NCBI GenBank assembly: GCA_005408345.1
Contig: SEMN01000162.1
Location: 951,942 to 1,015,941, forward strand
Length of the DNA: 64,000 bases
Source: Macquaria australasica
Lineage: Eukaryota; Chordata; Actinopteri; Centrarchiformes; Percichthyidae
Direction of reading: 5' to 3'
The position numbers were made by a program, and so were the translations under genes. This document shows, piece by piece, positions 1 through 12,179 of the stretch (its first letter is position 1; every line of letters begins with the position of its first letter). Below the pieces are notes generated by a model. It searched no databases, was not told where the DNA came from, and saw only the letters and a program-made list of their open reading frames with translations.

Positions 1-430
1 CCACTTCACTTGTAAGTCTGCGAGTATGCTCTGAAACAGTCCAGTCTAGTCAGTCCCAGAAGGATCTCGTGTTTTTTTGTATTTTTTAATTTTTCTTTTG
101 GCTATTGATGTCAATGAACAGATAGTTCACTGCACCTTGGCATCTTTTCCAAAGAGCGTGGCCATTATCTGTGATTTAAGGAGTTTTAATGAGCTTCTAC
201 AGTTTAATGGTTCCTATCATTACCTGAAGAATATCAAGTGCTCTCCGTGGTTGAGGTGCAAGAGTAGAGCAAAATTACAAAATTTTGAAATGTTTGTGGG
301 AGATGGTTTATTGTGCTAAAAACATAGCCTAGTCCGGGTCGGCCAATCACAACTGTTTATCTTATATATGGCGGGTTTGATACGATGACTGTAGCCTACA
401 GGGGAGCGCTGTTTTTGGTAAACAACCAAG

Positions 431-697
431 ATGGCTGCCGCTGATGTGGAACGTTCTGAATCCGCTATTGCGTCAGTATTAAACGAACTGGGTGGTATAA
501 TTTCTCTAAAACAAAAACAAACAACTACACTTACAGCTTTTATTGATAAGAAAGATGTGTTTGCCGTACTTCCGGTAGGATTCGCTCAGCGCCACGTCAC
601 ATGTTTCGTTGCTCTGATTGGCTGTAGGTCTATCCAATTGTGTCCAGAGGCATTTTGGTCTGAGCCCTTGGAAATCAAAAATGAACTAAGAGGCTAA
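431..697 (+). pseudogene. Relic of a RecQ-like helicase gene carried by a fish repeat
   Basis: An 88-codon ORF begins at a good ATG (CAAGATGGCTGCC). Its middle, DKKDVFAVLPVGF, resembles helicase motif I of RecQ proteins (KDVFxxLPTGFGKS). The match stops exactly before the Walker A lysine-serine, where the reading continues as unrelated sequence. Multi-copy fish proteins with a MAAADVE-type start and this helicase motif are known to me only by recall, so the assignment is a motif resemblance. The catalytic core is absent; any product would be inactive. Alternative: a chance ORF. Confidence 0.4.
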
Positions 698-1689
698 TTC
701 ACATTTGCACATTATTCTGGCGATGTCAGGCTACTAAAAACATGTTGTGACTTCAGATTCCTTGAGGAGCAGCTAGTGTGGCATAGAAGCATCTCGGTTT
801 TTCATCACCTCCCCTGAATTGTGTGTCTGCTTGTTCCCTCAAGATTGGATGAATAGAATTCTTCCCCCGCTGGCTCTCTCCAGCTCTCAGGTTTTTAAAA
901 AAGGAAGGACACAATTGCCCAAAAAAGAAAGTGGCGGTGGGGAAATTGAGAACAAGCTGAGCTGTGACTGTGTGTGTCTTTACCAGCAGTGACCTTGGCA
1001 GAATGAGGAATTTCCTGAGACGCCGAGAAAAGGGGGCCTGTCACACATTCAGTGCAACAGAAGAAGCTGGTCAAGAGGCGGGAAAAGAGAGATGGGTGAA
1101 ATTAGGGGTGTCATTTGACTCTGGGAAGAGATTGGAGGGTGTGAGGGGTGGATAGCAAAGCAGTGACAGAGGAAGCCTTCCTGTGCTGCTTGTCTGAAAG
1201 AGGAGGCAGGGGCAAATTAGAAACTTGATTCTCTCCCTCTCTAGCTGTGCTTCTTTCACTGTGTCTGCGTAGAAAAGATGAGATCTCGGTGTGGAATGTG
1301 TGAGTCAGGAGGAGGAGGGATGGAAGGGGTTGACGAGGAAAAGGGAAGGATATCCTGCAGCCATTCTCAATGGGTTAATCACCGGAAATAAACCAGGCTG
1401 CGCCAGACACATCCACACCACCGCACAGTCACCACATCCTAAACCACTGGCTGACTGACTAACTTCCTAGACGGCTGTCTGGGCCAACCCAAATCATGCA
1501 AGATTTTAATTGGAAGCGAAGCTCGGAGCCATGATAAAGGTTCAGGTGGTGTAGCAAATCAGTTAGGGCCAGTTTGGATAGATCGTGAGATGCTTTTGTT
1601 TCTCTGAGCCAAGACAATACCACCAATCTTCATCCCTGAAATGTTGCCAATGTAACCCCACCATTGTTCAATTAGCATAGATTGAATGT

Positions 1690-1996
1690 AGGGCTGCAGT
1701 TAACAATTAATTTCCTTATTGATTAATTAGCAGATTACTTTCTTGCTTAATCTGGTTATCATTTCTTCAAAAAAAATGTCAGAAAATTATTATAACTTTT
1801 CAGAGTCCAAGGTGACTTATTCAAATAGCTTGCTTTATTTGATCAACAGTCTAAAACCCAAATATGTTTCATTTAGAATGATTTAAAACAGAGAAAAGCA
1901 GCTAACCCTCACAATGGAAAAGGTGGAACCAGCAAATGTTGACTTAATGGCTTGAAAAATGATTAATTGATAGTCAACTAGTTGTTTCAGCTCTAA
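1690..1996 (+). repeat. Family A MITE, copy 1
   Basis: The ends read AGGGCTGCAGTTAAC and GTTTCAGCTCTAA, which are imperfect inverted repeats of each other. The interior is AT-rich with GATTAATTAG-type sequence and the recurring phrase CAACAGTCTAAAACCCAAA. The same layout recurs at 11185, 27578, 29223, 52076 and 60111. It has no coding capacity, so it is probably a non-autonomous DNA transposon. Confidence 0.65.
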
Positions 1997-2801
1997 TTGT
2001 AATGCCCAACTTGAAGCTCTGGTAGAAATGCACAGGAGGAAACAGAACCTCCAGAAATTCAAACCAACGTAGGGGATGATGACACTCTTCCCCCTCCTTG
2101 CCTGCTTCTCCCCTGTCCAACTGGATAAAGGTGATTTGACACAATATTGTTACACATTCCGCCTCATAGTCAGATGGGCTCCCATTTATTTTGTCTTGAA
2201 GGATAATAGCGGAGAAATGGGGCCAAAGGTATTACTAAAACATTCCCGTCACATTCTCCCTCTTGTTTCTGGCCACTAAACATAGCCACTTATCTTAATT
2301 ACTTGTCAGTCAATGTGAGTCTGTGAAAGTTACCTGCTGCAGCCTTAAGGGAAGAATCCAGATGGTAATTTAACACCGGTACATGCGTGCAATACACGTG
2401 TTGGTGACGCATCCCTCGGTCCACTGTAGTGTAGGAATAATCATTTGAACGTAGGTGGTGAGACATTATAATGAATGTATTTACATTGCTGCTCTAGAAG
2501 TATGTTCTGCTGTATCAAACATTAAAACTAATCATCAGGTTTGGCTGTCAATTCCATAGAACCAGGAAGGGTTTCTTTTGTAGACGCACCATACTGAAAC
2601 TGACATTCAACAATCATACTGTGACTTTCTGTGGAATAAAGTTGTATATCCACAGAAAAGGGCAGAAGTTTGGCTTCTTCTCCATTAGTAACAACAGCTG
2701 TATCATTGCTCTGTCACCTTCACATAAACACCAAAACTGAAGTTTGGGTAGTTTGATGTTTTATAATTACAGCAATTTCCACCCTCCAATATCTTCTAAG
2801 G

Positions 2802-3150
2802 CAGGGATATTCAATTTCTGGCCCGCCATAGGGTGCCGGGTGGCCCGCCGACCATTTTCTAATTCACAATGAAAATTCTTTGTTTATACCAATTAGTAAA
2901 TGTCCCTTGGTTGTTAAAGTTGCATGTTAGCCTGTCAGTGATCTGTGCAGTCCAAGTGGTGACTCTGCGAAAAGTTCTCGCACGCCTGACCTGCGCGGGG
3001 CACGTGGGAGAAGTTTGCTTCCAGGGCTGTCTGCCTGTAGCACCGCAAGATATCTGATAAATATTATTAATGTTTGTTTATTAACTGGCCCCTGGCCTCT
3101 TGTCATTTTTGCAAAAGTGGCCCCCGGGCAAAGCAAGTTGAGTATCCCTG
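2802..3150 (+). mobile_element. hAT-type MITE with perfect 8-bp target site duplication
   Basis: The 349-bp element begins CAGGGATATTCAA and ends TTGAGTATCCCTG, which are terminal inverted repeats with one mismatch. It is flanked on both sides by the identical 8-mer TTCTAAGG (2794-2801 and 3151-3158). An 8-bp duplication plus CAGGG-type ends is the hAT superfamily signature. The interior is a GC-richer block without a transposase, so this is a non-autonomous element. Confidence 0.85.
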
Positions 3151-4052
3151 TTCTAAGGCAAAAAAAGAACCTTGTAAACCTATTATGTGTGAACACAAGC
3201 CATCTTGTTCAGATAAAGTGGTGTTTCTCCATTTGACCTATTGGCATAGGGGTTTTAGACATCCTTCAGAAATCAATCTTTTGTTTCTTAAAAAGCAAAA
3301 GATTCAGTTCAGTTCATCAATTCATGTACATGTTTATGTACATTCTTTGACCACATGAGGTTCCCAGCAAATGCTTAGGCTATATTTAGAACTGAACATT
3401 AAGACCTGCAGAGTAAATATTATGATAGTTTTCATGCCAATTACACCTTAGGTTGTAGTCCCTTTTTGAGTGCATTACATCAGCCTTCAATACAAACATG
3501 CAGCTTGTTTTTGTCCAGTGCACACACTGCTCTATAATCAAGACTTGTACATGATTGTGTTTCTAAAAAATTAGCTTATTGTGGTTCAGTTTTGTTTTTC
3601 CAGTGTTGCAGCAGTTCTCACTGAGCTGGCCTAGAGTGACATATGCCCGCTCTCGCACCATACAAGGCCGTCTGGCAAACAAACAGCAAGAAATTGTACA
3701 CACACACAAAACTAAATACGTAGCACACACTTACAAATTCACCAAGTCTGGATCAGCATGAGCTTTGCTCTCTGAATCCATAAATATGATGTGGCAGAGA
3801 AGGCATCCTGCCACTCTCACTGTGGGCGGCCTGTGTGTGTGCAATGATCCTGACACTAGCCTATACTTTACTGCTCACTCTTGTCTGCATGTCGCATAAG
3901 TTTTCCTGCTCATTACCATCCTCTGGCATTCATATATTATCCTAACCAGCATTGTGCACCAGCATAGATTTGTATCGGCGTACACACACTGTAAGATCAT
4001 TTACATATTTGTGTGTGTGGCATTTTGTTCGTAATGATTTTATCTTTTACAG

Positions 4053-7000
4053 TATTATGTGCCAAGAACCTCGCAAAGAAAGACTTCTTTCGTAAGTACC
4101 TTTTTTTTTTTTTATGGTGCTCATTTTCATGTGCATGAATCTTACTCCATAATGATTGGTATACATGATGAGATGATGTGTTTCAATAAGGGTCTGTGTT
4201 TGACATCAAATTCAATGCTGTAAACATATTGGCATTGGTGCTGCTCAGTTGCAGCGCTGTACCTTGATGGTATGCATTTCCACTGTGTTGACCTGTAATA
4301 GCACCATTATAACAAGTTTGACTGGCCAGCCTGCACACACGGCAGCGATTGACCCACAACCAGTTTGTCAGCTTAAGTTTGCCAGGATTAGGGTCTTCAT
4401 TTCGACCGGTGTCACTAAGAGTGACAACCAAACAGAATATGCTGTTATTGGGTTAGAGATTTTCAAATCACAGGGTCGTCTCAGTAAAGGTACCAGATAA
4501 GAAGGAAACATCTGCTAAATGTCTTTGTTGTGGAGATAGTGTTATGTGCAGTACTTTAGATATGTCTAATACTTCAATATTGTCGTCTGTCTTTGGGATT
4601 TAATGTTGTGGAAGCAAACAATTCATTTGAGCTGTGTGCGTGCAGGTCTGCCAGATCCATTTGCCAAAGTTGTGGTGGACGGCTCGGGTCAATGCCACTC
4701 CACAGACACAGTCAAGAGCACACTGGACCCCAAATGGAATCAGCACTACGACCTGTGAGTCTCCTGCACCGCACTCACAGCTAATACACTAAATAAATGT
4801 TTAAAGATGTGATTATTTAATAAATGTTTTCTTATGTTATTGTTGTATACGTGACAATATATTTAGACAGTGTCAAAGATGGATATCTTCTTTGTTTTAT
4901 CCAACTTTGTTCGTTCAAGTTCAGTCGTTTTCCAAGAAACAGGTGTTACATAAATGAGGGATTGTCTTACAATAAGAGACACTTTATATTTGAGCTAATA
5001 TGACACTTCCTACAAGTTTCTTATATTAATCTAACGGTTGGGTAACAAAACTGCCCACACTGATACCAGACTGTGTTGAAAAACATGAAGCAGACACGAG
5101 AGAGTCTTACGATGTGTCTGTTTTTCAGCTACATTGGAAAGACAGACTCCATCACCATCAGTATATGGAACCACAAGAAGATACATAAACGACAGGGGGC
5201 GGGCTTCCTCGGCTGCATACGACTTCTTTCCAATGCCATCAGCAGGCTAAAAGACACAGGATGTACGTCCAGCCCTTTGATTTTAAATACACATACATGC
5301 ATACATGCTCACAGATGTTAATCAAACAAGAAAAGCTTTTGGATTACATGCAGCTCCTTTCTCCTCTTCCTCCAGACCAGCGTCTAGATCTATGTAAGCT
5401 GAACCCCTCGGACAGCGATGCCGTGCGGGGGCAGATAGTAGGTGAGGCTGGTCACGCAGATGCATTATCTGTACTAATGACGCCCATCGTCTCTCTCTCC
5501 CCGTGTCACCTTTCTTTCACTATGTGCATATTTGGCCCTCCCACTCTGTCACACTGTCATCTCTCTGACCTTTACCACCTGCTTGTTTCCAGTGAGCTTA
5601 CAGACGCGAGACCGCATCGGCAGCGGAGGCCCCGTGGTGGACTGCCGAGGACTGTTGGAAAACGATGGGTGAGTGTGTCACCGGACGTTTCCGCTGCCAA
5701 CGTCATATAGTCGCGTTTAGAAAAACAATGACCTTATTGTCACATTGTTAAATGTTTTACAGATTATTCTGTATGGCTTTCTCAGTTGTAACGCCACAGT
5801 CAGCACTTTTTCTTAATGAAGCAACAATGATATTTACTTTTCAAACAATGGAAAAAGAAAATGGAAATGTTTTGGCAAATATCAGCCTGAAATGTAGTAA
5901 ATTTCTAAATACTTTGGTTTATATTTTTATGAGGGATTAAACACCATTCTTCCAAAATATATTCCCACATTTGGCCCACAAATCTCCCATAGTTTTTCAA
6001 CTGGGTTGAGCTCTGGTGACTGCCATAGCATACAATTCACATCACTTTCATACTCTTGAAAACTTTCAGTGAACCCTCATGTTCTGTGTGGAAGCACTTG
6101 CATTTGTTATGTCTCTGCACGTATCTATTCAGGTTCAGGTTTTATCCGTCTGTATAATGTAATGACAAATTACCAAAACCCAAGGTGATGTCTGGAAAAT
6201 CTGTTAATTGATTAGATTCAGTGTTATGTTAATGCCAAGCCTCTTCTTTGTCATGTTGGGATCCCGTGTGAAGGAGGACTGAGACCCAATTTGGGTGCTT
6301 GTTGTGTTGCAAGATCAGTTCAGTCATAATTATCATTTGTTTGATCCTCTCCCAATCTCTGTTACTCTTAAGTTCAAAGTAAAAAGCAGTTGACCGATCA
6401 TGTGATTCCAGTTAAACAGAGAAAAATAGGACTTCAGTGATGTGTGTTTGTGTGTGTTTATGCGTGTAGGCCTGTGTTTGAGGGATGTTTCAGTGAAGAG
6501 CCGCTGCCCTACTCGGACCCCACTGGTGCGGCGGGGGGCGGGAACTGTCGGCTTGACTCACCCAGTCAAGAGAGCCGTCTTCAGACACAGCGAATCAGAG
6601 GGCAGGACTCTAGAGGCCATGGCCACACCCCCCAGAACAGACCTCACGGGCACCAACCGCCTGACCTGCCAGAGGGATATGGTCAGTAAACAGTCTGAGG
6701 GTTTATATTTCACATAATTCTCTGACCAAAATTAGTAGTTACCCTTGATATTTCACTGATCTGTAAATCTCTCGTGTTGTAGTTATAAAGTCACGTAACA
6801 TCTTTCTTTGCTTTCTTTTTCAAACAGAGCAGCGAACGACAGTGCAGGGCCAGGTGTACTTCCTTCACACACAGACAGGCGTCAGCACCTGGCACGACCC
6901 TCGGATACCGCGGTACGATTGCACCCCACTTCACTTACGTCCAAGCATAACCTGAAATGAGATGAACCTTGAATAAACCCAGCTGAGAAACTAGGTCATT

Positions 7001-10000
7001 GCAGCAGCAGAGGAAGAGGACACAGAGAAGAGTATAACAAAAAGAAAGAATAGTACAGATTACCACACATGGGTTATATATTACGGATTATACAGCGAAT
7101 ATATATCATCTTTGTAATGCTTTGTAATTGAAAGGATTACCCAATTTTTATGGTTGGGAAATTTTTACATCCAAGTTGAGAAATGTATATAAAAATCGTG
7201 CTACATGACTGTTGACTATAAAGGTGCATGTTCTCCTTGTTTTGCTCTGCACTAATTACACCAGCAGATTAAGAGAGAATCTCAGGTTATTTCCCTTAAG
7301 AACATACAGTATGTAGGGTCAGAATTGTTGGAGACTGTAGTCTCACCAAGTTGAATTGGTGCTGCACAGTGGATTTCTGCTGCTGGCCGAACTCTGTCTG
7401 GTTGCTTGTTACTGGTGCAGGGACCTGGCCAGTGTGAGCTGTGAGGAGCTTGGGCCGCTGCCAGTGGGCTGGGAGGTCCGAAGCACCGTGTCCGGCCGGA
7501 TCTACTTTGTGGACCACAACAACCGAACCACACAGTTCACAGACCCGCGCCTACACACTATTATCAGGTACAGGCACGCACACACGCGCACACACTTGAA
7601 ATCCTCTCAGGGCAAAATCAGTCTGCACCTGGGTGGCAGACATCCCTGATACGTACAAAATAGGTGGTTTCAAGACTAATCTGTGGTTAATCTAATCTCT
7701 CACAGTTGTAATGCTGGACTCAGACTGGTTCTGAACATGACCTACTAACAGTCATCAGCTCTGTTGATAATACTGAATCCTGTGATTTACAGAAATGTGG
7801 GCTTATAGTAGATTTAGCTGCTCTGTGTAATCCAGTCTGCTCTTTTTTTTCTGTCAACTCTTCTGTCATTCTTCCCTCTCATCACGTTGTCTCTTCCCTG
7901 TCCTCCCCCTTTTCCACTTCTTCCCACCTCCAGCCAGCAATCCCAAGCGAAGGAATCCTCCCAAGCCCCCCAGATGGATGTGGGGGGTGAGGAGGTGGGA
8001 GGTGGAGGGGTGGGCGGCGGCGGAGGAGGAGGCGGCGGCGGCGGAGGAGGAGGAGGAGATGGAGATGTGGCAGCGCGCTACGAGAGAGACTTGGTCCACA
8101 AGTTGAAGCTGCTCCGCCACGAGCTGTCCTTGCAGCAGCCTCAAGCGGGACACTGCCGCATAGAGGTGTCCCGAGAGGAGATCTTTGAGGTGGGTGCAAA
8201 TGTCAAATCAGGAAGGAACAAAATGAAAGCCTCTGCTGAAAGAAATCACAACATTTCCCTCCCATGAACGGCACATAACCAGACAGCGATACCGTCTCTC
8301 TCAAACACACGCAGACAGATTTGTACAAATGTGTTCACAGTGGAGCTATGGAAGCAGTGTGGGCAGAGTGGGCAGCTCCTGTGAGAGTTTAAATTCATAG
8401 AGACACATCCACACGCCTCCTGACTCGTACACCCGTCACAACAACCTTTTCTCCAGCGTCTTTCTCTGGAGCACAAAAGCAACACTGATTGCGCATATTA
8501 ATAAACCGTCTGACAGAACATCACTGATTTAAAGGGCTATGTGGTGGGTCACTAATTGTCTCTTTTGTCTGCGATAATGTGTGTGTGTCTGTTATGTATT
8601 CATGTTGCGTGTGGGTGTAGGAGTCATATCGGCAGATAATGAAGATGAGGCCCAAAGACCTGAAGAAGCGTCTGATGGTGAAGTTCAGGGGAGAGGAGGG
8701 CCTGGACTATGGCGGGGTGGCCAGGTAATTTCCTGCTGTTCACGTCTCCGAGCAGTCGTGCTCCTGTGTGCTGCGCTCGTTGGAGGCTATTTGTTTTATG
8801 TCAGCAAACTTGTCTAAGCATTGCAGTTTGCTTTTTCATACATCCATCTTCTCTTTCCCTGCTAACTTAAGTTCTTAAGTGGTACTTCAGTGATGTAGGT
8901 ATATGTTCACAAGTCTACTTTTATAGCTAAACAAATTAGAATTATGATACAGTTGAAAACAGTTTAGTAATTGTTGTCTGTTGCACCTCTGGTAGAAAGG
9001 TGCTGAGGAAGATAAAGTAATGCAAATGAAAAAAGTTGAGTTGTGAGTGTGTGCAAAATGTACCACAAACTAAAATCGTAAGCAAGTTTAAGCAGGTTTC
9101 CCTGGGTCTTATGAATTTTCTTGTTTGTGCAATATTAGAATGTCTTCAACAACTGAGTTTAATTAGTCAGCATTGTTAGTTTTAAGGTCCTACTTTGATC
9201 GCAAAGAAATACATTTGACATTTTTGCAGCATTCCCTTTACATTCATTAATCTGTAGGAATTACTGGAAAATACTCTCATTGTTTACAGAACTGATGGCT
9301 TAATACTTTTAGCAGTAAGAGGTCCAAATGTTTATCTATCAATTAAAGCTGCTAGTTTAAAAAAAGGAGATTTCAGTGGACGCGGAGACCTTATCATATA
9401 ATCTACTGTTTATCAGTTTTCTCATTGTTTCTTGCTAATAATTGTGTGACTACGTTTCTATGTGAGTTTTGAACATTTGTTAACAATGTGGTGGTTGTCT
9501 GTAGGGAGTGGCTGTACCTGCTGTGTCATGAAATGTTGAACCCCTATTACGGCCTGTTCCAGTACTCCACAGACAATATCTACACACTACAGATCAACCC
9601 CGACTCCTCCATCAACCCTGTGAGTATACACAAACACGCACACATGAAGCACGTCACGGTTAAAGTGAATAACCGTGAATAATAATCTCTTTGATCCCTC
9701 TGTCTGTCTGTCTCTCTGTCTGTGTTACTTTCTTTCAGGACCACCTGTCATATTTCCACTTTGTGGGTCGCGTGATGGGCCTGGCAGTTTTTCACGGTCA
9801 CTACATCAACGGGAGCTTCACGCTGCCCTTCTACAAACAGCTGCTAGGCAAACCCATCCAGCTCAACGACCTGGAGACCACCGACCCAGAGTTGCACAAG
9901 AGCCTCGTCTGGATATTGTGAGTAAATGCACACAAGTCAGTGAGACAGCAGAGAGCTACTTCTTAGTTCCTGTGCTGTCCCCTTTTGGATATGGACAGAT

Positions 10001-12179
10001 TTTCCTGTGTTAACTTATTCTCAAACTCTGTGTGCAGAGAGAACGACATCACTTCAGTCCTCGACCACACGTTCTGCGTGGAGCACAATGCCTTTGGGAA
10101 GTTCCTACAACATGAACTCAAACCTAATGGCCGCAATATCCCCGTCACTGAGGAGAACAAAAAAGAATACGTAAGGTGAGAACAGTGAGACAGTTATGTT
10201 ACATCTTTTGGTGGGTGTTATCCAAACTATGCCCTTGATACAGTGTGAACAATCTACTGTCGTGTCAGCAGAAAGAGTTATTGTGCACAATACTCTAGAG
10301 TTTATTACAGTATATTTATCTGGCCTGCATCATTTCTGTTTTTCAGACTTTATGTGAACTGGAGGTTTATGCGCGGAATTGAAGCCCAGTTTCTGGCTCT
10401 ACAGAAGGGATTCAGCGAGCTCATCCCCCAGCACCTCCTCAAACCCTTCGACCATAAAGAACTTGAGGTACATGTGGTGTCTGCAAACAATAAACCCGTG
10501 ATCATAATGAGCTGAGAAAGCTAGAATAAATAAATCTATGAATGTTGCAATGGTCATTTTAGCCTCTTTTTTTTTTTAGTTTGGGGCACACAAAGAGGAG
10601 GACAGTAAAAGTTTTCTAGCTCATGAGTTGCCATGTTATGTGGTTTTCAAAGTCTTAACGCGCGTTTGTCATGGGCCGCCTTTGCTTCTTCTTAATCTGT
10701 TCCTGCTTCCCCTCTTCTTCAAACCTCTCCCTCTCCTCCAGTTGATCATCGGTGGACTGGGGAAGATAGATCTTGCAGACTGGAAGACGAACACCCGCCT
10801 GAAGCACTGCACAAGTGAAAGCAACGTGGTGCGGTGGTTCTGGCAGGCAGTGGAGGCCTTCAGCGAGGAGAGGAGAGGACGCCTCCTGCAGTTCGTCACG
10901 GGCTCCACCAGAGTCCCCTTACAGGGGTTCAAAGCGCTGCAGGGTGGGTCATGGACTATCTCAGAGACCACACACACTTACTGTACACACATCAGTTACT
11001 ATGTTTATGTGATGCTGGTTCACTTATTTATCTGTCCTCCAGAGGATGGATACACAAGACCTCTCCACTAGCAGCGTAATAACTAAAGAAAGTTACAGCA
11101 AAGGCTTTGATGAAATTACCAGGAAACAATCCCACTTTTGAGACTACAGATTTAATTTATCTTACAGCCAAACAAGATTAGTTAAGGGCTGCAACGATTA
11201 TTTTCATTATCGATTAATCTGACGGTTATTTTTTTCGATAAATCAATGAATTGTTTTGTCTGTCGAATGTCCGAAAATAGTGAAAGAGCCCAAGGGGACG
11301 TCTTCAAGTGTCTTGTTTTGTCTGACCAACAGTCCAAAACCCAAACATATTCGTTTTACTATCAAGTATGACAAACAAAATTTTCCCATTTGAGAAGCTG
11401 GAAATGGCAGATGTTTGGCATTTTTGCTTTAAAAAATAATCAAAACAATTAATAGATTATCAAAATAGTTGCCAGTGAATTCTCTGTCGATGGACTAATG
11501 GATTCATCAGCTAATTGGCGCAGCTGTACATTAATTTATACATCGTTTGTTGGTAGGGATGTCCAATTAGTGGTTGTACTCCTAACCCAGATTCAAGTCA
11601 GTTATTTTTGAGTGTCTGCCAATAATGAGAGTCCTGATTCAACCTTTGTATGGTTCAACAAACTCATGACCTGCAGCTGCACACTGAATTAATTTTATAA
11701 AACCAAGTTCAAATGCATGTCCACACATTTTTAGAAGACACAGCTTAATGTGCAGTTGTAGTTGCTTAAATGACATTTACATGCAAATGAAAACATTTAT
11801 ATGGTAAACTTTGAGATTTGATGAATAGCTTTTACTATTTAAAGACTGATGAGTGCTCTGTGTACCAGAGTAGAGCAGTGATAACTAGAATGTATGTGTG
11901 TAAGGTTCTACAGGTTCTGCAGGACCAAGGCTCTTCACCATCCATTTGATAGATGCCAACACAGACAACCTGCCCAAGGCCCACACCTGGTAAGCACACG
12001 TAAAAGAAAAAGATGCAGACTTCTCGTACTATATTTGTGTCAGGTTTGACGTCACTAATTCGCACTTTTCTGTCTCTAGTTTTAACCGGATAGACATCCC
12101 TCCCTACGAGTCTTACGAGAAACTTTACGAGAAACTGCTGACTGCTGTGGAGGAGACCTGCGGCTTCGCTGTGGAGTGA
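4053..12179 (+). CDS. smurf1: SMURF1, HECT-type E3 ubiquitin ligase (5'-partial, 17 exons)
   Basis: Coding exons, all with GT-AG introns and continuous phase: 4053-4091, 4646-4754, 5129-5262, 5376-5441, 5593-5668, 6470-6681, 6828-6912, 7421-7567, 7934-8189, 8621-8724, 9505-9619, 9739-9917, 10038-10175, 10347-10467, 10742-10943, 11905-11989, 12080-12179 (stop TGA 12177-12179). They give 722 aa; the roughly 18-residue first exon is not in the window. The order is a C2 domain (exons 1-5 listed; LPDPFAKVVVDGSGQCHST), WW1 (GQVYFLHTQTGVSTWHDPR, 6828-6912), WW2 (GRIYFVDHNNRTTQFTDPR, 7421-7567), a glycine-rich linker, and a HECT domain from about 8100. The catalytic Cys lies in KAHTCFNRID, and the C-terminus ends FAVE. 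Family role: a NEDD4-class ligase that binds PPxY motifs and ubiquitylates SMADs and RhoA, with C2 directing membrane binding. WW1 joins directly to DLASV, as in the shorter human isoform; no 26-residue alternative exon was seen in the 6913-7420 intron. Confidence 0.97.
5940..6200. repeat. Possible degraded interspersed repeat
   Basis: An intronic block with phrases such as GGGTTGAGCTCTGGTGACTG that I associate with dispersed teleost DNA-transposon relics. No termini were identified. Recall-based and weak. Confidence 0.25.
8013..8057 (+). repeat. smurf1: GGN tract encoding poly-glycine in SMURF1
   Basis: Fifteen consecutive Gly codons (GGC/GGA), preceded by a shorter Gly run (7998-8009), lie in the exon linking WW2 to the HECT domain. 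The mixed codons argue against a sequencing artefact. Confidence 0.9.
11185..11528 (+). repeat. Family A MITE, copy 2
   Basis: Begins AGGGCTGCAACGATTATTTTC and ends with CAGCTGTA-like sequence inside the smurf1 intron 10944-11904. It shares the CAACAGTCCAAAACCCAAAC phrase with the other copies. Confidence 0.6.

Larger units (their letters stand above)
1..4052. other. smurf1 upstream/first-intron sequence with repeats
   Basis: No smurf1 exon was found here. The first exon in the window starts in phase, completing a Val codon, so the initiator exon lies further upstream and this stretch is probably intron 1. Recognisable content is the RecQ-like relic (431-697), a family A MITE (1690-1996) and the hAT MITE (2802-3150), which are listed separately. 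The rest is AT-rich sequence in which I see nothing further. Confidence 0.6.

Noticed and set aside
6913..7420. Search for the 26-residue alternative smurf1 exon after WW1
   Set aside because: No frame with the expected sequence and splice sites was seen in this intron.
7866..8199. Ser/Leu/Arg-rich minus-strand frames
   Set aside because: They are complements of the GGN tract in the smurf1 linker exon.
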